From positions 1 through 62,244 of the forward strand of contig JAUYTU010000014.1 of NCBI GenBank assembly GCA_030694975.1: a DNA stretch of 62,244 bases, read 5' to 3'. The stretch is from Erysipelotrichaceae bacterium (GTDB lineage: Bacteria > Bacillota_I > Bacilli_A > Erysipelotrichales > Erysipelotrichaceae). Every line of letters begins with the position of its first letter. The first letter of the stretch is position 1. Shown here one piece after another: positions 28,359 to 36,774 of this stretch. Both the position numbers and the translations under genes were made by a program. The notes under the pieces are model-generated. The model had not been told where the DNA came from and did no database searches. It saw nothing but the letters and a program-made list of their open reading frames with translations.

Positions 28359-28850
28359 CTAGTAATTTTGATCCTGTCGCGTATGATTTATTTCGTTCTT
28401 TTTTAAATAGTATGAACGAATGTCCTCTTCACTCAAACCAAAACTGTTCGCTAATCCGAAGAACAGTCCAAAAGCCTCCCGATAGGTATCAAGATTGGCA
28501 TTGCGAGCAAACACTACAATTGCATCATACAAAGCTAAAAATCGATCCGTTCCACTTCCTTCAACAATAATGGCCTCAACATCGCTGCCATCATCATCCA
28601 AATCGAGGCCCAAGGAAAGAAAGAAATGCAGACCATCCCCAAATTCCTCTGCTAACACTTCTTTTTCGGAAGGTCCTTTAACACTCCAAAACTTAAAACA
28701 GCGGGTTTCATTAGCAAACTCACCCACCTCGACCAACAGTGCCAATAAGCGCGACTGCATGGTTGTCGGACGGTCGGTATCGTGCAATTCAAAGATTCTT
28801 TCGTCTAACTCACTTTGATAAGGAATCAAATCATCAATTTTCAATTTCAT
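28359..28850 (-). CDS. Dimeric dUTPase (MazG-like superfamily)
   Basis: Predicted to hydrolyse dUTP to dUMP and pyrophosphate. The 163-residue all-alpha protein shows the motifs of the dimeric dUTPase-2 family: LLVEVGEFANETRCFKFW, with Glu residues for magnesium, and EEFGDGLHFFLSLG. It is unrelated to trimeric dUTPases. The ATG follows GTGAGGTAAAAT. With the dCMP deaminase at 24019 it would feed the dUMP pool. Confidence 0.85.
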   Translation of the reverse strand: MKLKIDDLIPYQSELDERIFELHDTDRPTTMQSRLLALLVEVGEFANETRCFKFWSVKGPSEKEVLAEEFGDGLHFFLSLGLDLDDDGSDVEAIIVEGSGTDRFLALYDAIVVFARNANLDTYREAFGLFFGLANSFGLSEEDIRSYYLKKNEINHTRQDQNY

Positions 28851-28880
28851 ATTTTACCTCACATTGACGATATCATAACA

Positions 28881-28906
28881 TAAAAGAACCGGATTTTACT
28901 CCGGTT
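28881..28906 (-). terminator. Terminator of the ABC exporter operon
   Basis: Arms AACCGGA (28887-28893) and TCCGGTT (28900-28906), then CTTTTA on the minus strand. The stop codon lies in the loop. Confidence 0.7.
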
Positions 28907-30740
28907 TTAAATGCAATAATTTATTTTGTAAATCTTCTTGGAACTGATTGGTATACAAGCGATAGTAAGAGCCCTTAATCTTTAACAATTCGCCATGGGT
29001 TCCCTGTTCCACGATCTTGCCCTTCTTAATGACCAAGATGATATCCGCACTGACAATCGTCGAAAGACGATGCGCAATGACGAAACTGGTCCGATTGACT
29101 AACAAAGTGTCGATCGCGTGCTGAATGATCTGTTCGGTCTCCGTATCGATGGACGAAGTCGCCTCATCGAGTACAAAAATCGCCGGATCCGCCAATACTG
29201 CCCGAGCAAAGGAAACCAACTGCTTCTCACCGGTCGACAGACGGCTTCCGCCTTCTCCGACATCCGTTGCATAACCATTTTCCAACTTCATGATAAAGTT
29301 ATGAGCATTGACCATTTTCGCGGCATCTTCCACTTCCTCATCGGTTGCTTCCAGACGTCCGTAACGAATGTTCTCCGTTACAGTCCCGGAAAACAGATGA
29401 GGTGCCTGAAGGACATACCCCAAATTTGAATGTAACCAACCGATCGAACGCTCCGTGATATCCACGCCATCAATCAGAATCTGCCCTTGGACCGGTTGGT
29501 AGAAACGGCACAACAGATTGACGATCGTACTTTTACCCGAACCGGTTTCACCGACCAAAGCAACCGTCTGACCACGCTGAACTTTCAAATTAAAATCACT
29601 CAGCACCGGTTCTTGCGGATTGTAATGGAACGTAACATCTCTAAATTCAACTTCACCTTCCATCGAAGGATAATTTTCCTTCTTGGGATGAAGAATCGTA
29701 CCATATTGCTCGATAACATGTGGCTTATCAACGATATCCGCCTCACTGTTAATCAGTGAGAGAACCCGCTCTGCCGATGCCTGAGCCATCTGTAATTCAG
29801 CCAACAAACGCGCAATCTGGCGAAGCGGCTCAAAAAACTGCGATGCATACTGCGTAAACAGCATCAGTGTACCAAACTGGATCGCTCCAAGCAACACCTG
29901 ATGACCACCGACCACCAGAATCCCAGCGGTGCTGATGGCGCCTAAGCCGGTCACCAACGGCATGAAGATCGCCGAAAGCACGGCAGCCTTGATTGAACGT
30001 TGGCGCATATCACCGGTCAGCGCTTTAAACTCTTCCAGATTCAAATCTTCAATCGCCATCGTTTTGGTCGTTTTAGCGCCACTGATACCCTCCGAGAAAG
30101 CCCCGGTAATCTTCGAATTGACCTTACGGACATCCCGATAGGTTTTTAAAATGCGCGTCTGAAAATATACACTGATATACCAAAGCACCGGGATAACCAT
30201 CAGAATAAGCAAGGCCATCTGCCAGTTGGTGATGAGCATGACAATGGTGATGCCCGTCATTACGGAAAATCCCCACACCATATCCATCAGACCCCATGAG
30301 AGGATTTCGGATAATCGCGTGATATCACTGGTCATCCGCGCCATGATCCAACCCAAGGGGGTTTTATCGTAGTAGTTAAACGACAGTTCCTGCAACTTGG
30401 TAAACGCCTTCTGACGGACATCGTAAGCAAAGTTCATTTCGATCTTGCCTGCCCGTTTGATAAAGTAATAAACGTTGAATGATTGCCAAATGACAAATGC
30501 CAGATAAATCAATCCAAAAATCAGGATCTCGTTTTCACCGGCTGTACCGATGACGAAATTGTCAATGGCATGGCGATTGAGCAGCGGAAACGCTACATCC
30601 ACAAACGCCAGCATGACCATAAATCCATATAAAACAAACAAGTCTTTCTTATGGATCCACAACAGCTTTAAAATCTTGGACCACAGTTTTGTGTCCAGCG
30701 AATCCGTATTATATTCTTGTTCTTCAAATCGTTGACTCAT
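28896..30740 (-). CDS. Heterodimeric ABC exporter, subunit 2
   Basis: A 614-residue half-transporter with six membrane helices and a nucleotide-binding domain, partner of the gene just upstream. The NBD has Walker A GETGSGKST, a degenerate signature STGEKQ instead of SGGQ, and an intact Walker B/Glu in FVLDEATSSID. The partner has the reverse pattern, which is the rule for BmrCD/LmrCD/TM287-288-type exporters with one catalytic and one degenerate site. The start at 30740 is set by GGAGGTG; it overlaps the upstream gene by 17 bases. Multidrug or lipid export is likely; peptide export is possible. Confidence 0.93.
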   Translation of the reverse strand: MSQRFEEQEYNTDSLDTKLWSKILKLLWIHKKDLFVLYGFMVMLAFVDVAFPLLNRHAIDNFVIGTAGENEILIFGLIYLAFVIWQSFNVYYFIKRAGKIEMNFAYDVRQKAFTKLQELSFNYYDKTPLGWIMARMTSDITRLSEILSWGLMDMVWGFSVMTGITIVMLITNWQMALLILMVIPVLWYISVYFQTRILKTYRDVRKVNSKITGAFSEGISGAKTTKTMAIEDLNLEEFKALTGDMRQRSIKAAVLSAIFMPLVTGLGAISTAGILVVGGHQVLLGAIQFGTLMLFTQYASQFFEPLRQIARLLAELQMAQASAERVLSLINSEADIVDKPHVIEQYGTILHPKKENYPSMEGEVEFRDVTFHYNPQEPVLSDFNLKVQRGQTVALVGETGSGKSTIVNLLCRFYQPVQGQILIDGVDITERSIGWLHSNLGYVLQAPHLFSGTVTENIRYGRLEATDEEVEDAAKMVNAHNFIMKLENGYATDVGEGGSRLSTGEKQLVSFARAVLADPAIFVLDEATSSIDTETEQIIQHAIDTLLVNRTSFVIAHRLSTIVSADIILVIKKGKIVEQGTHGELLKIKGSYYRLYTNQFQEDLQNKLLHLKPE

Positions 30741-32529
30741 CGTCTTCACCTCCACTCACCATCGCACTTTGTATATCCGCAATGCGCTTATACAAGCCTT
30801 CTTGCGTCAATAACTGTGCATGGGTTCCTTGTTGCTCGATTCGTCCGTCATTCAGCACGATGATGTTATCAGCGTTTTGAGCAGACGAAATGCGATGCGT
30901 AATAATAATCGTTGTTGTATCTTTCGCAATTGAACCTAAAGCCGAGCGGATATGCATATCCGTTTCGGTATCAACCGCTGAAAGCGAGTCATCAAAAATC
31001 AAAATCGGCGAATTATTAATGATGGTTCGAGCAATCGCAATGCGCTGCTTCTGACCACCGGAAAGCGTAACACCTTTTTCCCCGACCATCGTCTGATAGC
31101 CGCGGTCAAACTCACTGATGACCTGATGAACGCTGGCGATTTTCGCGGCACGCTCAATCTCTTCTTCGGGAGCCTGTGGCATAGCCAAGGCAATGTTGGC
31201 CGAAATCGTTTTGGAGAATAAGAAAGGCTCCTGTAACACGATTCCGACATGTTTGCGCAAGTGACTGCGCTTAATTTCTCTTAATTCCACGCCATCAATC
31301 GTAATCGAACCTTCACGGTAATCATGAAGGCGGGTCAACAGATGGACCAATGAAGATTTTCCGGAACCGGTCGGTCCCATGATCGCAATGGTTTCACCTT
31401 TTTTAACGTCAAACGACACATTCTTCAATACATCCTCTTCCCCATCGTCATATTTGAAATAGACTTGATCAAACACGATCGATCCGTTGATCGTTGGTGT
31501 CAGACCGTTATCAATATCTTCCAATGGATGATTAAGGATTTCCTTAAGACGATCGATTGAAACTCCCACCTTGCCCATATCGGACAAAATACGCCCGACA
31601 TTGCGCACCGGCCATAGGATCATACTGACATAGGAGACAAATACAAAGTAGTTACCTACCGTGATCAATCCGTCCTTTGCCATCATGATACCGCTGACCA
31701 CGACCAATAATATTTGGGTCAAACAAATCAAATCAGAAATTCCCCAATACATCCCTAACAAATGGATCAACCGATATGTCAAATCACGAAACTTGGCATT
31801 TTTCTTCTCAAACTTATCCAACTCATAACTTTCCCGGCTAAATGCTTTGACTACGCGTGTTCCGGAAAGGTTTTCCTGAATGACCGCTGACATCTCACCT
31901 TCGGATTCATCCGATGCCTTAAATGCTTTTTGCATCTTGATAAAAAAGATGTAAGCAAAGGCAAAGATGATCGGCAGACTCACCATCGACAGCCAGGCAA
32001 GCGGTGCGTGGATATTGAACAGAATAACTCCGGCAATAATTGACAATGCAACCGCATATACTAATTCTGAAATCTGTGCCGCTAAGAAGCGGCGGATCTG
32101 ATCGACATCCGATGTACACCGCTGAATTAAATCCCCGGTTTTAGCGTTGACGTGAAACGAGTACGGTAACCGTTGTAAATGTCGGTATACCTCTTCCCGG
32201 ATCTTCTGCGTCACGTTTTCGGAAATCTCTCCATTCAGACGTCCACGCCAGTACATCGCAACTCCGGTGAATGCACTGATTACAATGATGATGACCCCAC
32301 CAATCCACAGATTCGCACGCAGATTGCTTACCCCGCCGAGCCAATCAGAAAACATCCGGACCAGGGGATTGGTCACTTCGATATCGCCGATGACATTATC
32401 GACGAAAAAACTGAAAAACAATGGCGAAAGCAACATTAATGTCACATAAAAGATGACCGCTACAAACATAGCAAACATTCTCATGCGATTATTCTGAAGC
32501 TTTTGCCAGATGAACTTGAACTGTTCCAT
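30724..32529 (-). CDS. Heterodimeric ABC exporter, subunit 1
   Basis: A 601-residue half-transporter with an N-terminal six-helix export domain. The NBD has Walker A GPTGSGKSS and a perfect LSGGQKQR signature, but Walker B reads ILIFDDSLSAVD, with Asp in place of the catalytic Glu. This is the degenerate half of the pair; the active ATP site would combine this LSGGQ with the Walker B of subunit 2. The start at 32529 follows GAGGGATATT. No good promoter is seen between the terminator-like hairpin at 32563-32578 and the start, so it may be read from the upstream small operon. Confidence 0.93.
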   Translation of the reverse strand: MEQFKFIWQKLQNNRMRMFAMFVAVIFYVTLMLLSPLFFSFFVDNVIGDIEVTNPLVRMFSDWLGGVSNLRANLWIGGVIIIVISAFTGVAMYWRGRLNGEISENVTQKIREEVYRHLQRLPYSFHVNAKTGDLIQRCTSDVDQIRRFLAAQISELVYAVALSIIAGVILFNIHAPLAWLSMVSLPIIFAFAYIFFIKMQKAFKASDESEGEMSAVIQENLSGTRVVKAFSRESYELDKFEKKNAKFRDLTYRLIHLLGMYWGISDLICLTQILLVVVSGIMMAKDGLITVGNYFVFVSYVSMILWPVRNVGRILSDMGKVGVSIDRLKEILNHPLEDIDNGLTPTINGSIVFDQVYFKYDDGEEDVLKNVSFDVKKGETIAIMGPTGSGKSSLVHLLTRLHDYREGSITIDGVELREIKRSHLRKHVGIVLQEPFLFSKTISANIALAMPQAPEEEIERAAKIASVHQVISEFDRGYQTMVGEKGVTLSGGQKQRIAIARTIINNSPILIFDDSLSAVDTETDMHIRSALGSIAKDTTTIIITHRISSAQNADNIIVLNDGRIEQQGTHAQLLTQEGLYKRIADIQSAMVSGGEDDESTI

Positions 32530-32556
32530 AATATCCCTCATTTCTACAAAGCCAAA

Positions 32557-32578
32557 CAAAAAAGGCACACGGGTGCCT
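32557..32578 (-). terminator. Terminator after the eetAB-like operon
   Basis: Arms AGGCAC (32563-32568) and GTGCCT (32573-32578), loop ACGG, then TTTTTTG on the minus strand. Confidence 0.7.
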
Positions 32579-32645
32579 CGAATGGTTATCTACGCAAATA
32601 TCCCGCGAAATCACTCAAGTCACCGACTCGACGAACTCCGCGAAC

Positions 32646-32673
32646 AAAAAGGTGTTTAGCTACAGAGCACACC
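32646..32673 (-). terminator. Weak hairpin with T-run overlapping the end of the small peptide gene
   Basis: Arms GGTGT and ACACC (complement of 32669-32673 and 32651-32655) with an inner GCT/AGC stem, then five T. It includes the last five codons and stop of the small gene. It could be a partial terminator. Confidence 0.4.
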
Positions 32674-32724
32674 ACAAAAGCGAAGTTTCGACGTATTCAT
32701 TTTTACATTTCTCAACTTGATCAT
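32656..32724 (-). CDS. Small basic Cys-containing peptide (22 aa), coupled to the Gx transporter gene
   Basis: A 22-codon frame begins at an ATG that overlaps the stop of the preceding Gx transporter gene as ATGA, with AAAGGAGGG directly upstream, so the translation signals are strong. The peptide starts MIKLRN, has five Lys/Arg in its first 15 residues and ends LRFCGVLCS, a hydrophobic tail with two Cys spaced C-x3-C. I do not recognise a family. It could be a secreted or modified peptide, a membrane-binding microprotein, or a non-functional reading frame with good signals. A heterodimeric ABC exporter follows 127 bases downstream. A modifying enzyme is not visible nearby. Confidence 0.5.
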   Translation of the reverse strand: MIKLRNVKMNTSKLRFCGVLCS

Positions 32725-33230
32725 GGTGACCCTCCTTTCGATATTCTCTTCAAAACTGCTACGGCGAGTGTTCCCGTCAATATTCCGGTGGGAATGCTCA
32801 TCCAAATCATGACCGGCAGCCAGTACACCATCATGATCGAAGACCAGATGACGACGATAGCCAGAATTTGCCCTACATTGTGGAAGGTCGCTGATGCTAC
32901 ACTTAGCCCTATCGCACTCAAAGGTGTAAATTTCTTTAAAATGATGACTGTCAGACTGCTCAACGCAACTCCACTGAGCGACAGCCAAAACCCCGTCCCA
33001 AAAATAATACCACGCAATAATGACGCAATCAATACCCTACCGAAGTTAATTGATAACATTTCTCGCCAACCAAACATATAGAGTGCAATCAATCCCAGGA
33101 TATTCGCCAATCCCAGCTTTACACCGGGTATAGGGAGCGGTAAAGAGGGCTCTAACATATGAAAGACGATGCTCATTGCCAACAACATCGTCAAAATCAT
33201 CATCCGGCGTACTCGTTTTTTACGATTCAT
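32721..33230 (-). CDS. Gx transporter family membrane protein (EetB-like)
   Basis: A 169-residue protein with five or six membrane helices, of the family formerly called heptaprenyl diphosphate synthase component I and now Gx transporter (S-component-like fold). Motifs: PLPIPGVKLGLANI near residue 30 and a conserved SATFHNVGQ. In Listeria and related bacteria, a protein of this type (EetB) sits next to a NusG-domain-II protein (EetA) in flavin-based extracellular electron transfer loci, the arrangement seen here. Its ATG overlaps the upstream stop as ATGA. None of the other EET genes (ndh2, pplA, apbE/fmnB, dmk genes) is in the window, so the role here is inferred. Confidence 0.82.
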   Translation of the reverse strand: MNRKKRVRRMMILTMLLAMSIVFHMLEPSLPLPIPGVKLGLANILGLIALYMFGWREMLSINFGRVLIASLLRGIIFGTGFWLSLSGVALSSLTVIILKKFTPLSAIGLSVASATFHNVGQILAIVVIWSSIMMVYWLPVMIWMSIPTGILTGTLAVAVLKRISKGGSP

Positions 33231-33604
33231 TGTACCGTCGTGTCCTCACCATGCTCATTGACCGCATTGATGATGACGATCACGACGTGATTGGGCAGAC
33301 AGGTAATCGGTACATTGGCATATTCGATCCATCCCTGAATCGAACAGATATGCAGCGGCGAAGTTTCCTTCTCGACGCGGATCCGATTGTCCTTGACTTC
33401 AATAAGCACCTCACCCAAGGTCCCTTGAACGGTGTACTTATCGTTTCTGCTCATATCAATCCGCAATACTTCTTCATCACGATAACTGACTACGGCGATT
33501 TTTTGATTGGAGGTGGTTGCCCGAACGACATACTGTAAAGATCCGTATAGCAATATGGACAACACAGCAACGATGGCAATAAACGTTTTGTCAGCTTTAT
33601 TCAT
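33227..33604 (-). CDS. NusG domain II-containing membrane-anchored protein (EetA-like)
   Basis: A 125-residue protein with one N-terminal membrane helix (about 8-25) and an extracytoplasmic beta domain. The NusG_II family signature is visible: a SPLHICSIQGW segment followed by CLPNHVVIVI near the C-terminus, placing two conserved Cys as a possible pair. It is first in a three-gene coupled set with the Gx transporter gene and the 22-residue frame. AAGGAGGTG precedes the ATG, and an extended -10 (TGATAAAAT, around 33626-33634) lies upstream. Family members are known mostly from EET loci and are of uncertain biochemical role. Confidence 0.82.
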   Translation of the reverse strand: MNKADKTFIAIVAVLSILLYGSLQYVVRATTSNQKIAVVSYRDEEVLRIDMSRNDKYTVQGTLGEVLIEVKDNRIRVEKETSPLHICSIQGWIEYANVPITCLPNHVVIVIINAVNEHGEDTTVQ

Positions 33605-33644
33605 GGCACACCTCCTTGCGTGAACATTTTATCAGATTTACGTT

Positions 33645-33669
33645 AAAAAGAAAAGGACAGTGTTGTCCT
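33645..33669 (-). terminator. Terminator of the arginase-family gene
   Basis: Arms AGGACA (33654-33659) and TGTCCT (33664-33669), then TTTTCTTTTT on the minus strand. Confidence 0.75.
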
Positions 33670-34531
33670 ACTCTTCGATATTCATCGCGTATGTATATTC
33701 GCCGACTTTCCGATCAACGATTTTCAACGTTTCTTTAAGTATGATCAAACTGTCCCCATTATCATTCAACGGATTGAACTCAACGATGTCCATACTGCTT
33801 ACACTGACGGTTTTAAAGAGTTGATCAATCAGATTCAGAGGTACGGAAGGATGCAAGCCACGATTGACCGGTGTAGAAACACCCGGGCAATAGGCCGGAT
33901 CGATACTGTCCAAGTCGAAGCTGATATGCGTGTGCGCAAACCGCTTGCAATGATCCATCACTTCTTCAATACAGACCTGTTCACCTTTTTGATTAATTTC
34001 AGCCATCGTAATATAACGAATGCTGTGTTTATTTAAAAACTCGACTTCAGGATCATCCAGACTGTGGATGCCAAACAAGATGATCTGTTCCGGCAGTAAG
34101 TACGGTTGTTCGATGAAATCCAGAAATAACGGATCGCCATAACCCATCAACGAGGCTAGCGGCATACCGTGTGCTCTTTTTGTCACTGAGGAATGCGGTG
34201 TGTTGACATCCCCATGAGCATCAATCCAAAGCACGGCCCGGTCTTCCCGCATATTGGCGGATACCGATCCCATTGCCAAGGAATGATCGCCACCGATAAT
34301 CAATGGAAAATCACGATTCAAAAGAACATTTTTTACACTGTTTTTCAATCGCAGACATACATCTGCAATCAATTCTACGTGTTTAATTTCATTACTCCCA
34401 GATAATTCGATATTCGGAGCAATTTCATCATCAAATTCAATTCCCTGTTGCTTTAAAAAAGCTGTCGCCAACTGAGTCCCCTCGATGTCACAGCCTTGAT
34501 TCATAGCTACACCTATCATTTTTACAAACAT
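33668..34531 (-). CDS. Arginase (ureohydrolase family)
   Basis: Predicted to hydrolyse arginine to ornithine and urea. The 287-residue protein has every manganese-site motif of the family: GGDHSLAMG, WIDAHGDVNTP, the substrate-contacting SVTKRAHGMPLASLMG, and SFDLDSIDP followed by EFNP. The order and HGMPLA segment favour arginase over agmatinase, but formiminoglutamase activity is not excluded. The ATG at 34531 follows GGTGATAAA. It has its own promoter. No ornithine catabolic genes are adjacent. Confidence 0.88.
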   Translation of the reverse strand: MFVKMIGVAMNQGCDIEGTQLATAFLKQQGIEFDDEIAPNIELSGSNEIKHVELIADVCLRLKNSVKNVLLNRDFPLIIGGDHSLAMGSVSANMREDRAVLWIDAHGDVNTPHSSVTKRAHGMPLASLMGYGDPLFLDFIEQPYLLPEQIILFGIHSLDDPEVEFLNKHSIRYITMAEINQKGEQVCIEEVMDHCKRFAHTHISFDLDSIDPAYCPGVSTPVNRGLHPSVPLNLIDQLFKTVSVSSMDIVEFNPLNDNGDSLIILKETLKIVDRKVGEYTYAMNIEE

Positions 34532-34546
34532 TTTATCACCAAACTT

Positions 34547-34575
34547 ATTATACCTAAGAAAAAAGGAACGTACAA
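34547..34575 (-). promoter_or_regulatory. Promoter of the arginase gene
   Basis: TTGTAC (34570-34575), 17-base spacer, TATAAT (34547-34552). The -35 is inside the loop and arm of the ktrA terminator. Confidence 0.75.
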
Positions 34576-34582
34576 GCGTTCC
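34556..34582 (-). terminator. Terminator of ktrB-ktrA
   Basis: Arms GGAACG (34565-34570) and CGTTCC (34577-34582), loop TACAAG, then TTTTTTCTT on the minus strand. Confidence 0.8.
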
Positions 34583-35250
34583 TATAACTTTCCGAGATAT
34601 TCGAATTTTTCAAATAAGGCCGTATCCGCAATGACCAACAGTTGATCACTTGCTTCAATGATGTAATCAGCGGCTGGCGATATTGACAGACGTTCATGCG
34701 GACGCTTACGGATACCCAATACATTGATCCCGTAGTTCACACGAAGTTCCAACACTTTTAGCGATTTACCTACCCAACGTTGCGGCGCAATGATTTCAAT
34801 AACGCTGTAATCATCATCGATATCAATCATATCAATTACGTTACGACTTAATAAACTTTTCGCGACCCGTTCACCCATTTCCTTTTCCGGACGGACGACC
34901 CTGTCTGCACCAATCTTGGTTAAAATGTGCATATAGGTTTTATTTTTTGCTTTCGCCAAAACAAAAGGAACACCCAGTTCTTTTAAGTTCATAATCGCCA
35001 TAATGCTTTCTTCCAGGCGGCTGCCGGAAGCGACTACAGCAACATCACAGTCTTGGATACCAACGGCACGTAATTGTTCGATATCAGTAAAATCAGCCAT
35101 GACCGCTTGCGTGACAAACTCACTGGCACGATCGACACAACTGACTTCCTTATCCAAAGCAATGACTTCACAGTTATACTCACTGAGCGTTTTTGCGATG
35201 GTCGACCCAAAGATTCCTAATCCTAAAACTGCATATTGTTTTTGTTTCAT
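34582..35250 (-). CDS. ktrA: Potassium uptake regulatory subunit KtrA/TrkA
   Basis: The cytosolic gating subunit of the Ktr/Trk potassium system. The 222 residues contain one RCK_N Rossmann domain starting with LGLGIFGSTIA (nucleotide binding) and one RCK_C domain (about 135-222). This single-RCK size fits KtrA/KtrC rather than the double-domain TrkA of enterics. RCK_C domains of Gram-positive KtrA bind cyclic di-AMP in known cases. The start follows AGGAGTTCAAAAAC, 12 bases after ktrB. Confidence 0.93.
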   Translation of the reverse strand: MKQKQYAVLGLGIFGSTIAKTLSEYNCEVIALDKEVSCVDRASEFVTQAVMADFTDIEQLRAVGIQDCDVAVVASGSRLEESIMAIMNLKELGVPFVLAKAKNKTYMHILTKIGADRVVRPEKEMGERVAKSLLSRNVIDMIDIDDDYSVIEIIAPQRWVGKSLKVLELRVNYGINVLGIRKRPHERLSISPAADYIIEASDQLLVIADTALFEKFEYLGKL

Positions 35251-35262
35251 GTTTTTGAACTC

Positions 35263-36654
35263 CTATCCGACAATGACTTGTCCCGTTGGATATGCAACTT
35301 CTACAGATCTTTTAAACTTCTTATTGTTCTTCAAAGAAAATGCTACAGCAACCGGTCCGATACGACCGATGAACATTAGTAATATAATTACAATCTTGCC
35401 AAAATCTGTCAAGTACGGCGTGATGCCCATCGAAAGTCCGACTGTTCCAATTGCTGAAAAGGCTTCAAAAGCAATCACCAGAAAATCAGCTTTCTCTGAC
35501 ATAGTTAATAATAGCATTCCGGTAAAGACAACTGTAAAAGATAATACCATAACAGATAATGCTCTGCGAGCTATATCCCGACTAATCGTTCGTTTGAAAA
35601 GCGTCAGATTCTCGCGATTAAGGATTTCAGATACGACCATCAATATGACTAAGGCAAAGGTCGTCGTCTTGATACCACCGGCTGTACCTCCTGGAGAACC
35701 TCCGATAAACATAAATGCCATCATCATTAATTGCGATGCCGGATACAATGTCGCTATATTCAGAGTAGCAAATCCAGCAGTTCTCAACGTCACGGATTGA
35801 AAATAGGCAGCCATGATTTTATCAAAAAAGCTTAACGGCCCGAGGGATGCAGGATTTGAAAACTCAACTAGCAATAAAAACAACCAACCTGTTGTAATTA
35901 GCAGCAAAGTCATCACGAAAACGAGTTTAACATGAACTTGAAGATGCTGGATAACTCTTCGGACCGCATGATGTTGCTTAAGGATCGAATTCACACTTTT
36001 CGTCAAGTCAAACCATACAGTAAAACCCAAGCCGCCCATGATGATCAGCGAACTGACTGTCAAGTTGACAATAACATTACTGACGTAAGGTTGTAAACTC
36101 GCAGCACCTATATTATCAAAACCTGCATTACAAAAGGCTGATACACTAACAAACAAAGCCTTGAATAAACCACTTGTCCAACCAAATTCCGGAACAAAAA
36201 CCAACGAAAGCAAGATCATTCCGATAAACTCAAATATTAGGGTATAGCCAATGATAAATCCAAGAAAATTACCCAAACCCGACATTGAGCCGATGTTGGT
36301 AGCTTCTGCTATTACCATTTTTTCGTGATGAGCCAATCTGCCGCCAATAGCCAACAGAAAAATCGCGATTAATGTCATTAATCCTAATCCACCGATTTGC
36401 ATTAAAAAGATGATCACCGTTTGTCCAAAAACAGTGTACACCTCGATTGGAATCACCGACGCTAAACCAGTTACACAAACTGCTGAAGTTGCTGTAAACA
36501 AGTGGTCAATCAGAGGTATGCCTTCAGCCTTATTGCTTATAGGAAGTGCCAGAAGAAATGTACCTGTCAGAATGACGAACAAAAAACTTAAAGCAATTTG
36601 TTGTGCTGGTCTTAGTTTAATGTGTTTTTTTGCAATATAGAAACGATTTGTCAT
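35263..36654 (-). CDS. ktrB: Potassium-transporting subunit KtrB/TrkH
   Basis: The membrane pore of the potassium uptake system, 463 residues. The four-fold repeated helix-loop-helix units carry the single-Gly filter segments CVTGLA, CNAGFD, RTAGFA and GTVGLS. It is transcribed with ktrA. A promoter lies 30 bases upstream. I looked for and did not see a cyclic di-AMP (ydaO-type) riboswitch in the short leader. Confidence 0.95.
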   Translation of the reverse strand: MTNRFYIAKKHIKLRPAQQIALSFLFVILTGTFLLALPISNKAEGIPLIDHLFTATSAVCVTGLASVIPIEVYTVFGQTVIIFLMQIGGLGLMTLIAIFLLAIGGRLAHHEKMVIAEATNIGSMSGLGNFLGFIIGYTLIFEFIGMILLSLVFVPEFGWTSGLFKALFVSVSAFCNAGFDNIGAASLQPYVSNVIVNLTVSSLIIMGGLGFTVWFDLTKSVNSILKQHHAVRRVIQHLQVHVKLVFVMTLLLITTGWLFLLLVEFSNPASLGPLSFFDKIMAAYFQSVTLRTAGFATLNIATLYPASQLMMMAFMFIGGSPGGTAGGIKTTTFALVILMVVSEILNRENLTLFKRTISRDIARRALSVMVLSFTVVFTGMLLLTMSEKADFLVIAFEAFSAIGTVGLSMGITPYLTDFGKIVIILLMFIGRIGPVAVAFSLKNNKKFKRSVEVAYPTGQVIVG

Positions 36655-36683
36655 CTTTTCACCCTATCTGTAAGACATAGAAT

Positions 36684-36711
36684 ACTATACACTTTATTTA
36701 TTAAAGTTCAA
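36684..36711 (-). promoter_or_regulatory. ktrBA promoter
   Basis: TTGAAC (36706-36711), 16-base spacer, TATAGT (36684-36689) with TG one base upstream (extended -10). Confidence 0.75.
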
Positions 36712-36749
36712 TACCTATTATTATCCTACATCAAAAACCCCTACATTTA

Positions 36750-36774
36750 AACAAAGAAACGCCAAAGGGCGTTT
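36750..36774 (-). terminator. Terminator of the phn-osmC operon
   Basis: Arms AAACGCC (36757-36763) and GGCGTTT (36768-36774), then CTTTGTTT on the minus strand. Confidence 0.75.

Noticed and set aside
32656-32988. 110-codon minus-strand frame ending with the 22-residue peptide
   Set aside because: Its first part lies inside the Gx transporter gene in another phase. Only the last 22 codons follow a strong ribosome site, so the short version was kept.
32503-33081. 192-codon plus-strand frame across the exporter start and the Gx transporter gene
   Set aside because: Antisense to well-supported genes and crosses two terminator hairpins; no ribosome site.
35003-35800. 265-codon plus-strand frame opposite ktrA/ktrB
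   Set aside because: Spans the boundary of two certain minus-strand genes and has no translation signal; low-complexity hydrophobic shadow.
36655-36772. Cyclic di-AMP riboswitch in the ktrB leader
   Set aside because: The leader is under 30 bases from the promoter, far too short, and conserved ydaO-type segments are absent.
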